From the NCBI RefSeq assembly GCF_008831285.2, contig NC_045148.1, forward strand, positions 23,130,283 to 23,194,282: 64,000 nucleotides of DNA, given 5' to 3'. Position numbers and translations under genes: made by a program. Positions 12,248-23,394 of the stretch are shown here, piece by piece; within the stretch, counting starts at the first letter, position 1, and every line of letters begins with the position of its first letter. The DNA is from Nymphaea colorata (taxonomy: Eukaryota; Streptophyta; Magnoliopsida; Nymphaeales; Nymphaeaceae). Below the pieces are notes generated by a model that saw only the letters and a list, made by a program, of their open reading frames with translations, searched no databases and had not been told where the DNA came from.

Positions 12248-15200
12248 ACTCCCTTTCAAGAAGGTCGAAATGCGAGTCAGCAAAAATTCTTTTAAAATTG
12301 GGTTTTGAGAAAATTTTCAAGAGAAAGGGATCCGCTCGTCGGTACGAGGTCCAACCGTTCCTGCCGCCTTTAACAGGGTAATTAGACCAAGGACTAAGAT
12401 CATTTGGATCATATACGAGTTATTGATGTAAGTCCTATATGCTTATGCATTGAGGTTTTGGATTCAAGAACCGAAATTCATTTTTTTGAATAAATGAATT
12501 TGAATATTGGGGGTTTTCAAGTTGGTTTAAAACCTTTGTTTTGGTGTTATTTGAAACACATAATTCTTGAGGATTTTTGAAGATTTGGAATTGAGTTCTT
12601 TGTTGTGAACTCTAGATGATGATGATCATCTTATGATAAAAATTGATTTTGAACTCTTCTTTTGTCAAATCATGTGATTTGTAGAATTCATTCTTTTGAA
12701 AGAACATAGGTTCCAAATTGTTAGAAAACATGTTGTTTTTCAAATGCACTTTGGCCAAAAGATTATGAATGCATTGCTTGTTTTTCTTTTGAAGTTAAGT
12801 GAAGTTTACAAATTCTCATTGCAATATGACTTGGTCACTTTTTGCAACTTAAATTTGAATCACTTAATTTCTTGAGAATGTGCATGTGGTGCCATTGATT
12901 TTGAGTGAAAGTGAATGCATGAAACGAGAATGGAAACTATATGGAACATTCATTCTTCTCTCTCTCATAATCCATCAAGATTCATTCATATGAAACATAC
13001 ATTCTTCACTCCCTCATAATCTCTCAAAGTCCGTATTGCACGTCATACAATCTATACATGAAGATTGATTAAAATGTAGGACTTTCTCTATATGTGCTCA
13101 TTATATGATTAAGCACATGAATTAGAGATGTAGTCCATAAGCTTGAGGCTTGACATAAAATTATCAAAATGATGAAAATATATAAATGATGTCAAGTTCA
13201 ATCTTTGAAACGGATGGGAGACATGGATGACGTCCACTTTTGTCTCAAAATAGCTAAAAATCAGACCTTGTGTTGATTTAAATAGCTGAAAATTGTGGAC
13301 ATTGATTCCAATAAGGACTTGTTTCTTAGATAGAAACAATGATTTTTCAAATCTATTCAAATTCCAGATTTCGTAGTAATGAAATCATCAACTCCTTTGG
13401 ATGATTCTAGGATGGTTGGTATTTCAAATACGTAAATTTTGATATTCTTAAACCAATTCCTAAAACATGGTCTGATTTCAACAACATACATACATCTTAC
13501 GTATGGGTTTGCTGAAATTAAGTAAAAATGAAATGAAAGTAATTTATAATCTTGCACTAGAAAAATCAATAAAAATGGCCATTTCCTTAAAGACCGGTTT
13601 GGAAACATGTTCCAACCTGATTTTAAGGGAGGAATGTAATTTTTGACAAGAAATCGGATGCATATATGTACATATATAACAATGTATACATATACGTACC
13701 TTACTTTTCAAAATGAAATTTTATCAAGGGACCGCATGACTCATGAATCATGATGATTCATGCTGGGTTCTTTATGTAGGAAGATTGAGAACTTGTTTCA
13801 AATCTTCCCTACTACCCTTGATTATTAAATTGAAAGACATGAATCAAAATGACTGTGAATAAGAAAGAAAATAAAACAATACTCAAGCTTATTCGTCCAT
13901 CATTTCGCCATGCCAAGGGTGGATCACATTCATAAAAACGTATCCATCCCTTATAGCATTTTCATCATACGTGATGTAGCAAAATCACTTTCTCACCGTG
14001 GGATTCTCTCATGGTAGGGAGTCAAAATGGTATTAAGTTGTTCCTTTGAAAGGACGTGGCCTTGGGGCCCATTTCGAAATTTGATACTTGGTTCATATTT
14101 AAGAAAAACCGACATATGCATGCATTATGCATTAACATGTACATTGAAGCGTAGTTTCCCTTAGCTGGACATCATTCCCAGCCGTAAGCAAATGAAAATA
14201 AACCCTCCCACGAATTGTGGAATTAAAATAAATCAACAATAAGCTAAAGTAGAAGAGAAGTGAGTTAAGATCACCTACCTTGCGGTCGTCTTGATGTTTG
14301 TCTTTCGTCTTCACTTGTTTTCTAACCAAGCAATCCTAAGCAAGAATCCAACCGTGGATTCAAGCTTAGCAAAGCTAGAATAAGAAATAGCTTGCTTGCT
14401 GGAATTTGGAGTGGTAAAGAGGGCTTCTCACCACGAAAATCCTAAGTAAGGGTTCACTTAAGCACCCTAACTTAGCAAAATCAATGGGGAGAATAGAAGA
14501 AAGTGAAGAAGAGAATGGGAGAAAAAGGGGAAGGGGGCTTGGACGAACCTCTTCTCTCTTCCTTGGCTTCTCCCTCCTAGCTCCTTGGCTGCAGCAATTT
14601 GATAGAATGCTCCAAAATTTCGTCCTCCCCCTTAGTGGCCAAGGGGAGGTTTATATAGAGGAGGAGGTGAGTTCAACCACCTTCTTAACTCACCTTGGAA
14701 CTTACTTAAGACCTTGGGGACTTGTAAAATGAGTTAAATAGACTTTAAAGGCTCTAATTGACCATTTCTCAGCCCATTTCCACGAGCTAGGTGGGCTGGG
14801 CTAGGTTTGGTCAACTTGGGTTCAGACCTAGGTGACCATTTGACCAAAATTTGGACGAAAATGCCCTTACAACAGGGTTTTGCCCTTATTTTATACTATT
14901 TATTTTTTTTTGTTTGAAATCGAGCTTATAAGGTTAAAACCTAGTTACAAGCTCCAAATGCCATTGAATTATGATAATTAAATTTAAATTTTAATAAAAT
15001 TAAAAAATTTTATCAATTTGGTTCGAAAGGGTATTTTCTCCAAACTTGATTGAAAATGGATTTCAACTGAATCAAACTTTCACTTGAGAAATTCAATTTA
15101 AATTTGGTATTTGATTCAAGCATTTGACAAATTCAAATGTTTATTTGCCTTTCATAAACCATTTTAGGCTTTTTAATCTTAAGTTGACCGCAGAAGGGCA

Positions 15201-16025
15201 AAATTGTCCAAATTGATCAATTTCGACCATTGAACCAAAGTCAAAGCTCATTTGCAAGTAGTTTGACTTTATTTGAGGTAATTTGATAAATTTGGGTCAA
15301 GAAAGCTCTTAATTGAGCTAAATGTACTTTGACTGAGTTTAGTCAAAGTGGGTTTGGTTCGTCAAAGTCTATTTCGTCCATTAATTGGATCATGAGACAG
15401 ACTTACGTTTTGACTATGTTGAGCCCATTGTGACCGAACCTAGTTGGAATTGGCACCACATTTGAGTGCACCCGGTCAAACCTACTTGGATTAAGTAGGT
15501 TAGGTGAGTTTGACCAGTCTAGTAATTGCTTCCTTGGAAATGATTTTTTCTTAAGGAGGATCTGGTTAAAGAAGAGAGAGAGACATAAATGTCTCTCTTT
15601 CCTAGGTTTCTCCTTTATTTCTTCTTGAAAATGACTTTCTTCAATTAATTTGAGAGAAAATATTTATTTATTATTTTTTTTTTGACATGGAGGGGGGCAT
15701 GGCCCCTGGGGAGGGCTCTTGACCACACGGGCTAGGTGGGGCCCACACGTGGTCCCACGTAGCATTTTAGACTGAATTAGATCCAATTCTTGGATCTAAG
15801 TCAAAATTTGCATTTTGCAATTGGATTTGGATTTCAAATGACATTTGCAATTGAATTTGGACTCGTAATCCTGCATTGGGATTCGTGTATCGGGTTAAAT
15901 TCACGATTTGAATCTAATTGTTCTTTAGATTCGAAATTGGCTTTGAAATTGCAAATTTTCACAATTCTTTTGTGAAATTTTCACATTGCTTCAATTTTGA
16001 TGTGGAAAAATTTGGGGTGTTAACA
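12248..16025 (-). repeat. 3' LTR of the retrotransposon (plus-left copy)
   Basis: It aligns to the full LTR at 25393-29205, missing only the first 12 bases, which fall in the gap. It ends in GTGTTAACA at 16025, directly beside the polypurine tract. It shows many one-base homopolymer differences from the other LTR copies near its left end. The open frames inside it (13109-13360, 13357-13608, 14484-14732, 15790-15975) recur in the other LTR copies and match no protein. Confidence 0.95.
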
Positions 16026-16042
16026 GATGCCCCTCTTTGTTG
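16026..16042 (-). promoter_or_regulatory. Polypurine tract
   Basis: On the minus strand the bases just before the 3' LTR read AAAGAGGGGCATC, a purine-rich plus-strand primer site at the expected position next to TGTTAACA. The trailing CATC makes it slightly imperfect. Confidence 0.7.
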
Positions 16043-17085
16043 TTAAGCAAATTGAATAATTTGCTTAATAGCAAAGATTCACGCACCAAATTTTTGCAAA
16101 TCGTTTGGAAAATCCATTTTTCAAATGATGTTGAACCATCCTCGCTCGAGGGGAAATGCTAGGCATAGACCTGAAATAAGAAGATCTTTCTCCATCTCAT
16201 TGGAGACTTTGTAGAGGAATTAATGTTGGTTGAAAATTTTGTAATTGTGAAAGTTTTTGCATTTGATGCTTTGAGAAATTTGCCTTCGATGCCTTCTAAA
16301 CCATTGGCAAGTGCTTTTTCTCTTCTTTTACTTAATTTTTCACATACTCTCTTTTGCTTTTGAATTTTGATTTTCTTTTTGAGCCACCCTTCACTCTTGG
16401 GAGAAATTCCTCACCACCCCAAAAGCTACTACGGAGTTCCACCGCTTTGGCGGTTTTGTGTAGTTTGCTTTGTGTAATATCAAGTCTATCGGGCTTTCTT
16501 CTGAACCCTTGTAACAAGCTTTGGGCCGGTAACTCCTAGACCAGTTGGCCTCAGGGTACCAAATGTAAAACACTCCCCGGGCTTACTTGCTCGAATTCAG
16601 AAGGCTTTAGGAGACTTAATATAAGCAAAATGTTCATGGATTGCTTTTTAGCTTCACGGCGTAAGCATAGGTCATATGCCCACCCGCGCCTGCTGAGCTT
16701 TGAACCAGAGGAACAACTACACTCACCCCGAGCTCATTGCTCAACTCATTTCGCTTGATAGGTTTTTCTAGCATCTTGCCAAGGTCTTTTAGGTGACAAG
16801 ACTTTTTCTTATGGCATCTCATGCTAGACCTTTACAAATGCCGATTGTCGGGACCAACATTAATTACTATACATAAGTCCCTCAATGTCTGTGAAATTTC
16901 TTGCCTATTTCAAGACGATGCCCTTGCAATTGTCTTCAAGACATGGGTTGAGTTTGAAAATTTTGATGCATTTTTGAAACTTTTCCCTAAGGGATACCAT
17001 GCCCCTTAGTTGGTTTGAAAATTGTTACAAACGTGCTTATCAAAGCACAACTATTTTGAATTTTTTTTTTTTTTGAATTGCAAAT
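16043..17085 (-). other. Retrotransposon 3' untranslated region
   Basis: About 1 kb lies between the pol stop and the 3' LTR. Several 60-codon open frames overlap on both strands (16332-16539, 16634-17009), but none has a recognisable domain. TAT elements often carry long non-coding 3' regions. Confidence 0.7.
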
Positions 17086-18128
17086 TCAAGTATAGAATTT
17101 TTTGAGATGCAAAGCATTAATTGGATCGGGGATTTCAACCCCATCGGCATCAATCAGTCGATAAGAATTGTGAGGTAGAACCTCTTTGACAACATATGGT
17201 CCTTCCCAGTTCGGCGCCCATTTTCCTTTGGGTCTACTCCTGAGTGGAACTATGGATCTTAAAACAAGATCATTTACCTGAAATTTTCTTTCAATGACTG
17301 ATTTGGCATAATGTCGGGCGACTCTCTTACGATAGACTTCGGCATGCTCTGCCGCTTGTAGTCTTTTCTCGTCTAAGAGGTCTAATTGAGTAAGTCTCTT
17401 TTTTTATATTTGCTAATTGGGAGTTCAATGAGAGCAGCAAATTTCATTGCTGGTTTTTCGACATGTAATGGAAGGACAATTTCCGTTCCATATACTAATT
17501 CTGCTGGTGTAGCATTGGTGGGTGTCCGAATTGTGGTTCGATATGCCCAAAGTGCATTGTGCATTTTCTCGTGCCAATCTCGGCCTGTTTCAACTGTCCT
17601 TTCTAAGACACGAATCAAAATCTTGTTGGTTGCTTCTGCCTGACCATTACCTTGAGGGTAATATGGGGCAGAAAAGTGATGTTGTATTTTGTGTTTATGA
17701 CAAAGATTGCGCATTTTCTCATTTTTGAAATGAGTACCGTTATCAGAAACGATATCATGCGGGATGCCAAATCTACACAAAAGATTTTTATGAATGAAGG
17801 ACACTACGTGTTGTCCTTCGACTGTTTTTAAAGTGATCGCTTCCACCCATTTGGTGAAGTAATCTGTAGCTGCAAGAAAATACCTGTGTCCATTTGAGGC
17901 AGGTGGATTGATTGGACCGACTACGTCGAAGGCCCACATGGAGAATGGCCATGGTGAGCTGACCGAATGAAGGTGCGTCGCTGCTGGAGCATGAATTGAT
18001 GGTGCATGCAACTGACATTTGATGCATTTCTTGACAAATTGGTGACAGTCTCTTTGCATTGTAGGCCAATAGTACCCTGCTCTGACTATCTGCTTGACGA
18101 GGGTCTGATACCCTACATGTCCCCACAA
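17086..18128 (-). CDS. Retrotransposon integrase (3' part of pol, frameshifted)
   Basis: Integrase joins the element's cDNA to chromosomal DNA. The open segment at 17382-18128 carries the end of the zinc-binding domain (CIKCQ) and the DD35E core: D in WAFDVVGP (residue 68), D in VSDNGTHF (129) and E in GNGQAEATNK (165), exactly 35 residues between the last two. After a one-base frame change in an A run near 17400, the same protein continues to a stop at 17086-17088, including a C-terminal WEGPYVV (GPY/F) motif. Upstream it is out of frame with RT by one base in a G run near 18122. Both breaks are single-base homopolymer events, so sequencing error is plausible. All catalytic residues are present. 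Confidence 0.9.
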
Positions 18129-20521
18129 ATTCCTTCATGGGCTTCTTGAATGACTTCTAGTGCCTCATTTGCATCGAGACATCTAGCATATTCTGTGTTG
18201 AATCCTCTTCTGTATAGGATGTCGGCTAGAATGAAATATCTTGAAGACATGTGTCTCAAAACTCTTTGCTCTTTTCGAGACATTTCTGGTGGAAGTGTTC
18301 CAGTTTGGAGAAAATCCTTGATGTTCTGATACCATGGTGTTTCTCTACTTTCTGCTTGCAACACCTGTTCTGGTATGACAAAAGATGGTTGTTCGAGTCT
18401 TCCAACTTCAAAAGATCTGATAGATTCTCCAGGTTTGAAGGCAATGGTAGAGCCTAAACTGGCTAAACCGTCTGCTATTGGGTTAAATTCTCTTTTGACA
18501 TGTAAGAGTTGACATTCCTCGAACTGTCTTAAGAGGGAAGCTGCTAACTCTTGATATGGGATCAATTTTTGATCTTTGACTTGCCAATCTCCATTGACCT
18601 GACTGACAGCCAAGAGAGAATCTCCAAAAATGCGAACTCTCTGCACTTTAAATTTGAGCAACATTTTGAGTCCTTGGATTAGGGCCTCGTACTCTGCCAT
18701 ATTATGCGTGCAGGAAAAATTCAATTTGAGAGAGTAAGGAATCATTTCCCTTTCTGGTGTAATGAAAAGTATCCCAATGCCTGCCCCAGCTGTGCTCTTA
18801 GATCCATCAAAGTACATCTCCCAAATCGGCTCTGGTTCAGTTGTCAGGATTTGCTCATCTGGAAAATCATCATTTGTTCTAATTTCTTCATATAGAGGAA
18901 AATCTGCCAATTGGTCTGCAATGGCTTGCCCCTTGATTGATTTTTGTGACACATATTCCAAATCATATTGCATCAGCAAAACCTGCCACTTTGCTATCCT
19001 TCCATTCAGAAATGGCTGTTCGAGGATATATTTGAGTGGATTAAGTTTGGATAAAATTTTAACTTCACAAGCCAATAGATAATGCCTTAATTTTTGACAC
19101 ATCCACACCAAGGCTAAGCAAGTTTTTTCCATGTGCGAGTAGTTCTTTTCATACTGCACAAATGTCTTACTGATGTAATAAATGGCATGTTCTATTCGGC
19201 ATCCTTCTTCATATTGAGCCAGAAATCCACCACAGGCTGAATCGTTAACTGTGATGTAAAGGAGTAGAGGTTCCCCTAAAATTGGAGGTTTTAAAATTGG
19301 TGGGCAAAGAAGATACTTCTTGATCTTTTCGAATGAGGCTTGACATTCATGCCCCCATTCAAATTTGACTCCTTTCCGCAGTAAATGGTTGAAGGGTTCG
19401 CATCTCATGGCGAGATTAGATATAAACCTTCTGATTGATTGAATTCTGCCTTGCAAGCTGCGTAGCTCCTTAAGATTTGTTGGGGGTGACATTTCGATGA
19501 TCGCCTTTGCTTTGGAAGGATCCATCTCGATTCCCTTTTGGCTGACCATAAATCCCAAAAGCTTACCGGATTCCACACCAAATACACATTTTTGTGGATT
19601 CAATCTAAGTTTGTATTGTAAGAGTCTATCAAAAACTTGAGAGAGAATGTTGATGTGATTCTCCCTTGTTTTTGACTTAATTAGTAGATCATCTACATAT
19701 GCATCCATGATTTGATGCATTTGGTCATGAAAAATAGCTGCCATAGCCCTTTGATATGTTGCCCCAGCGTTCTTCAAACCAAATGGCATTACTGTATAGC
19801 AGAAGGTACCCCATGGGGTTGTAAATGATGTTTTGGCTTGATCTTGAGCTGCCAACTTAATTTGGTTATAACCAGAATATCCATCCATAAAGGAGAACAT
19901 AGCGTGACCTGCGGTACTGTCTACCAACAAGTCAATGTTTGGAAGTGGGTAGTCATCCTTTGGTGTAGCCTTATTCAAATCTCTGAAATCGATGCAGAGC
20001 CGAATTTTACCATTTTTCTTTGGGACTACCACAATGTTTGCTAACCATTCAGGATAGTCGATTGTTCGGATGAACCCTGCCTTTAGTAGGTCTTCCAGGC
20101 CTTCCTTAACTTGCCCCTCAAGACGAGGGTCTAGTTTCCTCAACTTTTGTTTGATTGGCTTGCATTCTGGTTTCAATGGTAGTCGATGCTCGACTAATTT
20201 TGTATCAAGTCCTGGCATGTCCTCATAAGTCCACGCAAAGGCTTCTTGATGCTTTTTGAGGAAATCTATCAACACTTTTCTTTCTTCTGCTGAGAGACTT
20301 GTTCCAATTTGCAAAATCTTTGGACTCTCTTCCGTGCCAATGTTAATTTCCTCAATCGGATCATTAATCAGAGGTGACGGTTGATCTTGCTTTATCATTT
20401 GGATGAACTCTGGACATTCGGCCTCTGTGAGTTCTGGATTTATCTCCTTAAAAGCTTTTGATGTTTGATCCTCAAATGCCATCCTAAAGATTGTAAAGAA
20501 GTTAGATGAAATTTGAGACAT
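18113..20521 (-). CDS. Retrotransposon RT, RNase H and archaeal-type RNase H
   Basis: This 802-codon frame is the first part of the second pol ORF. Reverse transcriptase spans about residues 140-320, with DLNKATPKDDYPLP, the FMDGYSGYNQI palm motif, MPFGLKNAGATYQ and the YVDDLL catalytic box (275-280). A gypsy RNase H follows (about 415-540), but where family members have a TDH motif it reads ILSKLNPLKY, so a catalytic aspartate is missing. A second RNase H at 565-690 keeps D572 (YFDGSKSTAGAG), E610 (MAEYEAL), D634 (IFGDSLLAVS) and D684 (ADGLASLG). The second, archaeal-type RNase H defines the TAT lineage. The frame ends at the H-x-H region of integrase. The first in-frame Met may not be the real start: see the candidate intron at 20508-20700. 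Confidence 0.92.
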   Translation of the reverse strand: MSQISSNFFTIFRMAFEDQTSKAFKEINPELTEAECPEFIQMIKQDQPSPLINDPIEEINIGTEESPKILQIGTSLSAEERKVLIDFLKKHQEAFAWTYEDMPGLDTKLVEHRLPLKPECKPIKQKLRKLDPRLEGQVKEGLEDLLKAGFIRTIDYPEWLANIVVVPKKNGKIRLCIDFRDLNKATPKDDYPLPNIDLLVDSTAGHAMFSFMDGYSGYNQIKLAAQDQAKTSFTTPWGTFCYTVMPFGLKNAGATYQRAMAAIFHDQMHQIMDAYVDDLLIKSKTRENHINILSQVFDRLLQYKLRLNPQKCVFGVESGKLLGFMVSQKGIEMDPSKAKAIIEMSPPTNLKELRSLQGRIQSIRRFISNLAMRCEPFNHLLRKGVKFEWGHECQASFEKIKKYLLCPPILKPPILGEPLLLYITVNDSACGGFLAQYEEGCRIEHAIYYISKTFVQYEKNYSHMEKTCLALVWMCQKLRHYLLACEVKILSKLNPLKYILEQPFLNGRIAKWQVLLMQYDLEYVSQKSIKGQAIADQLADFPLYEEIRTNDDFPDEQILTTEPEPIWEMYFDGSKSTAGAGIGILFITPEREMIPYSLKLNFSCTHNMAEYEALIQGLKMLLKFKVQRVRIFGDSLLAVSQVNGDWQVKDQKLIPYQELAASLLRQFEECQLLHVKREFNPIADGLASLGSTIAFKPGESIRSFEVGRLEQPSFVIPEQVLQAESRETPWYQNIKDFLQTGTLPPEMSRKEQRVLRHMSSRYFILADILYRRGFNTEYARCLDANEALEVIQEAHEGICGDM

Positions 20522-20700
20522 TGTATATGGAAGTAATTTGCATTTGTCATTGTATTTTTGAAGGTATTACAAAATGAAGACACTTGGTCTATTTGAGTAC
20601 AATGACGACAAAATGACAAAATGATGGCGGATTTGTTGATTCAAATTGATGGTGAACATCCGCCTATGGTATTGCTCTTGACGAAAGGTACTGGCTTGAA
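20508..20700 (-). other. Candidate intron between protease and RT reading frames
   Basis: The gag-protease frame stops at 20641 and the RT frame opens at 20521, leaving about 120 bases with stops in all minus frames. On the minus strand a pyrimidine-rich CTTTACAATCTTTAG lies just before GATGGCATTTGAG (acceptor near 20483), and possible GT donors (for example CCA/GTACCT near 20685) lie in the end of the protease frame. Pea Ogre is known to have a spliced intron at this place. The donor is not determined here. Confidence 0.5.
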
Positions 20701-23211
20701 TTCTTCCTCAACATCCACTTTTTCATAGCTTTGGCACCCCAAGGCTTGAGTGCCTCGTTGTCCTGTCAAGGTAACTGGTTCCAAGATTCCATTTTCATGT
20801 TTGCCAAGGCCAGTAAATGGCTGGTAGCCATGGCGTATGAGTAAATCCAATCCTTTCTCATTCTGGCAGAATTTCTTGAACAACGGATGACTTTTGTAAC
20901 TTGTTTCAAGTTTGGTACCCCTTTTCACCCATTCCTGTTTCTTTGGTTTCTGAATGGCCAACCTGCTAAGACTTTGAGATATTTCTTCTTCTTTGCAGAC
21001 TCGAATACTAGGTACCTCAATTGTATATGTTGGTACCGGAATCATTGGGTGTACAAGCCGACTTTCCCTATCCTCTGCATAGATGGTTATAGAATTCCCG
21101 TTGTAAGTCCATTTGACACACTGATGTAGAGTGGAGGGAACTGCATTGGTAGCATGGATCCATGGCCTGCCAAGCAACAAGTTGAAGGAGGGTTCTATAT
21201 CCACCACATGAAATAAAACCCGATGATACGTCTCAGAAATATTCAAATCCAGACATATGCATCCTAGGCATGGTTGTCCTGTCCCGTCATATCCATGGAT
21301 GAAAATTTTGGATGGAGTATAGTCAGCCTGTCTTATGCCCAACTCACGAGCTGTTTGTTGTGGACAGATGTTCAGGCTTGCTCCACCATCAATTAAAACG
21401 TGGGAGACTCTGGTGCCTCTTGTCTCTATCACTATGTGCAAGGCGTCATTGTGCGATGCACCTCCAGTTGGTAGATCTTTATCAGAGAATATGATCGGAC
21501 TATTTTCACATAATTCAAAAGCCCATTCATTCCCCCTGTTAGGGCTAAACCCTCCCTTCTTGACTTCAGGTAAGGGGTCCAATTCATTGAAAATGGATTC
21601 CAATGGTTCAGGGTCGCACACTTGTGACTTCTGATCAATCTCTGTCAGATGGTCTTGTTTAACCAGTCCGGTTTGTGCATTGATGGATCCTTTATCATGT
21701 TTGAAAAGCAATCCAAAGAAATCCAGGGACGCTGTATCCCTTTTGTTTGTCACCATAATTTGACGACCTGTTGAAAATCTGACCATCGAAACTATTCCTT
21801 TGCCATGTTTAGGAAAAGGATTCTTGAGAATGTCCGGCTGTTCACTGACCTCTTTGATTATTTCTTTGTCAACTGCATCTTGCACAATATTTTTAAGTAC
21901 AAGGCAGTCTTCTGTATCATGTCCTGGAGCGCGATGAAATTTGCAGAATTGCTCTTTGTTTTTCCCCATCATTGGTGGGGGGTTGGAGACTTTTGGGAGA
22001 AACAGAGTACCTCTTTCGATTAGCATATGCATGACCTCTTCATAACTTTGTTGTAATGGGGTAAATTTTCTATCGTACCCCCATCCAGGATGTTTGTTTT
22101 TGGTGCCACTACTACTGCCACTAGCTTTGTCCATTACCCCTTTATTCTTAGGATATTCGGACTTTTCTTTTTTGAAGGCTGCAGCGTTGGCCACGATGTT
22201 GGCTGGAGCATTCTGACTTCTGCTATTCTTTTTTGTATCTTCCCTTACTTTTACCGGGATGACAGCATCAAAAGCTCCATTCTCAATTCCTGCTTCAATG
22301 CATTCTGCCCTCTCAGTGAGATCGATGAAAGACTTGATTGGAGCATTGGAAATGAGGCTCCTTAATGGTTGTGTCAAATTGTTTACGATCAATCCCAGTG
22401 CATGGGATTGAGAGATTGGGTCTCTCATCTTGTTGCAAGAAGACCTCCACCTCTGAATAAAATCTCTCACCTTTTCACCTGGCCTCTGTTTTAGATAGCA
22501 TAATGTGGTGATCGTTGGTGCAGTTTCAACGTTTTGAATGAACCTTTCGATGAAAAGGTTGATTAACATGTCAAAATTTTTCAATTCCACTGGGTTGATG
22601 TGTTCCCGATACCATTGTGCTGCAATTCCTTCTAGGCTTCTAGGGAAACATCGAAAGAGGGCCCTATGATTGTGGCGGAATTTGTAGCATTCAGCAAAGA
22701 ACATGGCCAAATGTGCCTTTGGGTCTCCATGGCCATCAAATTTGATAAATTTCTTGGGCAAGTTTTTTATGTGTTTGTCATTTTCGAAGCTTTCGTAGAA
22801 ATCTTCGCAAGTGAAATTCCTCTTGTTCTTGCCTTTAAGTTGTACTGCATTTAACTTTTTTTCAACTTCCTGGATTTTTGTTTTCCAGGATTCTCCCTTC
22901 TTCTTTTTCTTGGGAGTTTTCGGTTCTTCCTCACTACTAGATTCTGTTGTAGCGTCTTCAGAAGAGTCTGAACTGCTTGATGAGTACTTTCTTGTTTTCT
23001 TCCCTTTCTTTTTGGCTTTTTCTGCCTGCGCTTGTTCTTCATTGAACATGATCATGTATTTCCGAAATCTTCTGTATTCCTCAAATTCTGGGTCATTTAT
23101 TTCCAGCTTGGGAGGTGTTTCTGAGGAGGATTCTTCTCCCCTGTCTCCTATAAAAGGTTGATCAAGCTCCATTTCACTCCTTCTCCTGCTTTGGCTTCTG
23201 GTTTCAACCAT
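20641..23211 (-). CDS. Retrotransposon Gag-protease polyprotein
   Basis: An 856-codon frame from the MVETRSQSRRRS start at 23211. I chose this ATG because the frame upstream of it, up to 23328, is hydrophobic and starts without an ATG. An acidic/lysine-rich N-terminus leads into a Ty3-type Gag capsid domain (AMFFAECYKFRHNHRALFRC through NNLTQPLRSLI). A cysteine-histidine motif follows (FCKFHRAPGHDTEDC), as in TAT elements. The aspartic protease has active site LIDGGASLNIC and a NLLLGRPWIH flap/core block. The C-terminus contains GYQPFTGLGKHENG, a G-patch-like motif known downstream of TAT proteases. Gag builds the particle and the protease cuts the polyprotein. No internal stop is present over this length. 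Confidence 0.92.
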   Translation of the reverse strand: MVETRSQSRRRSEMELDQPFIGDRGEESSSETPPKLEINDPEFEEYRRFRKYMIMFNEEQAQAEKAKKKGKKTRKYSSSSSDSSEDATTESSSEEEPKTPKKKKKGESWKTKIQEVEKKLNAVQLKGKNKRNFTCEDFYESFENDKHIKNLPKKFIKFDGHGDPKAHLAMFFAECYKFRHNHRALFRCFPRSLEGIAAQWYREHINPVELKNFDMLINLFIERFIQNVETAPTITTLCYLKQRPGEKVRDFIQRWRSSCNKMRDPISQSHALGLIVNNLTQPLRSLISNAPIKSFIDLTERAECIEAGIENGAFDAVIPVKVREDTKKNSRSQNAPANIVANAAAFKKEKSEYPKNKGVMDKASGSSSGTKNKHPGWGYDRKFTPLQQSYEEVMHMLIERGTLFLPKVSNPPPMMGKNKEQFCKFHRAPGHDTEDCLVLKNIVQDAVDKEIIKEVSEQPDILKNPFPKHGKGIVSMVRFSTGRQIMVTNKRDTASLDFFGLLFKHDKGSINAQTGLVKQDHLTEIDQKSQVCDPEPLESIFNELDPLPEVKKGGFSPNRGNEWAFELCENSPIIFSDKDLPTGGASHNDALHIVIETRGTRVSHVLIDGGASLNICPQQTARELGIRQADYTPSKIFIHGYDGTGQPCLGCICLDLNISETYHRVLFHVVDIEPSFNLLLGRPWIHATNAVPSTLHQCVKWTYNGNSITIYAEDRESRLVHPMIPVPTYTIEVPSIRVCKEEEISQSLSRLAIQKPKKQEWVKRGTKLETSYKSHPLFKKFCQNEKGLDLLIRHGYQPFTGLGKHENGILEPVTLTGQRGTQALGCQSYEKVDVEEEFKPVPFVKSNTIGGCSPSI

Positions 23212-23394
23212 AAAGCGGATGTTCACCTTGCAAGAAGAAAAATTGAAAATGTTAGGATGTGAATTGATGAGAGGTGACAAATTTTGATTACATATTAAAA
23301 GAAAGATGAGAATGACAAAACTTGACAAAGTTTAACATAACTTGACAAAACTTGACAAATTTTGGCTTAATGACAATGAATTAGACATGACAAT

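Noticed and set aside
12060-12308. Open frame crossing the N gap
   Set aside because: It is continuous only because N codons are read as unknown residues; both sides are LTR sequence.
9274-16025. Solo LTR next to a full element, or a nested pair
   Set aside because: Possible, but shared substitutions and contig-end noise favour one LTR represented twice; see the gap finding.
17386-19082. Plus-strand frames over pol (17386-17728, 18251-19082 and others)
   Set aside because: Antisense shadows of the integrase and RT frames.
20887-23161. Plus-strand frames over gag-protease
   Set aside because: Antisense shadows; the minus frame carries all conserved motifs.
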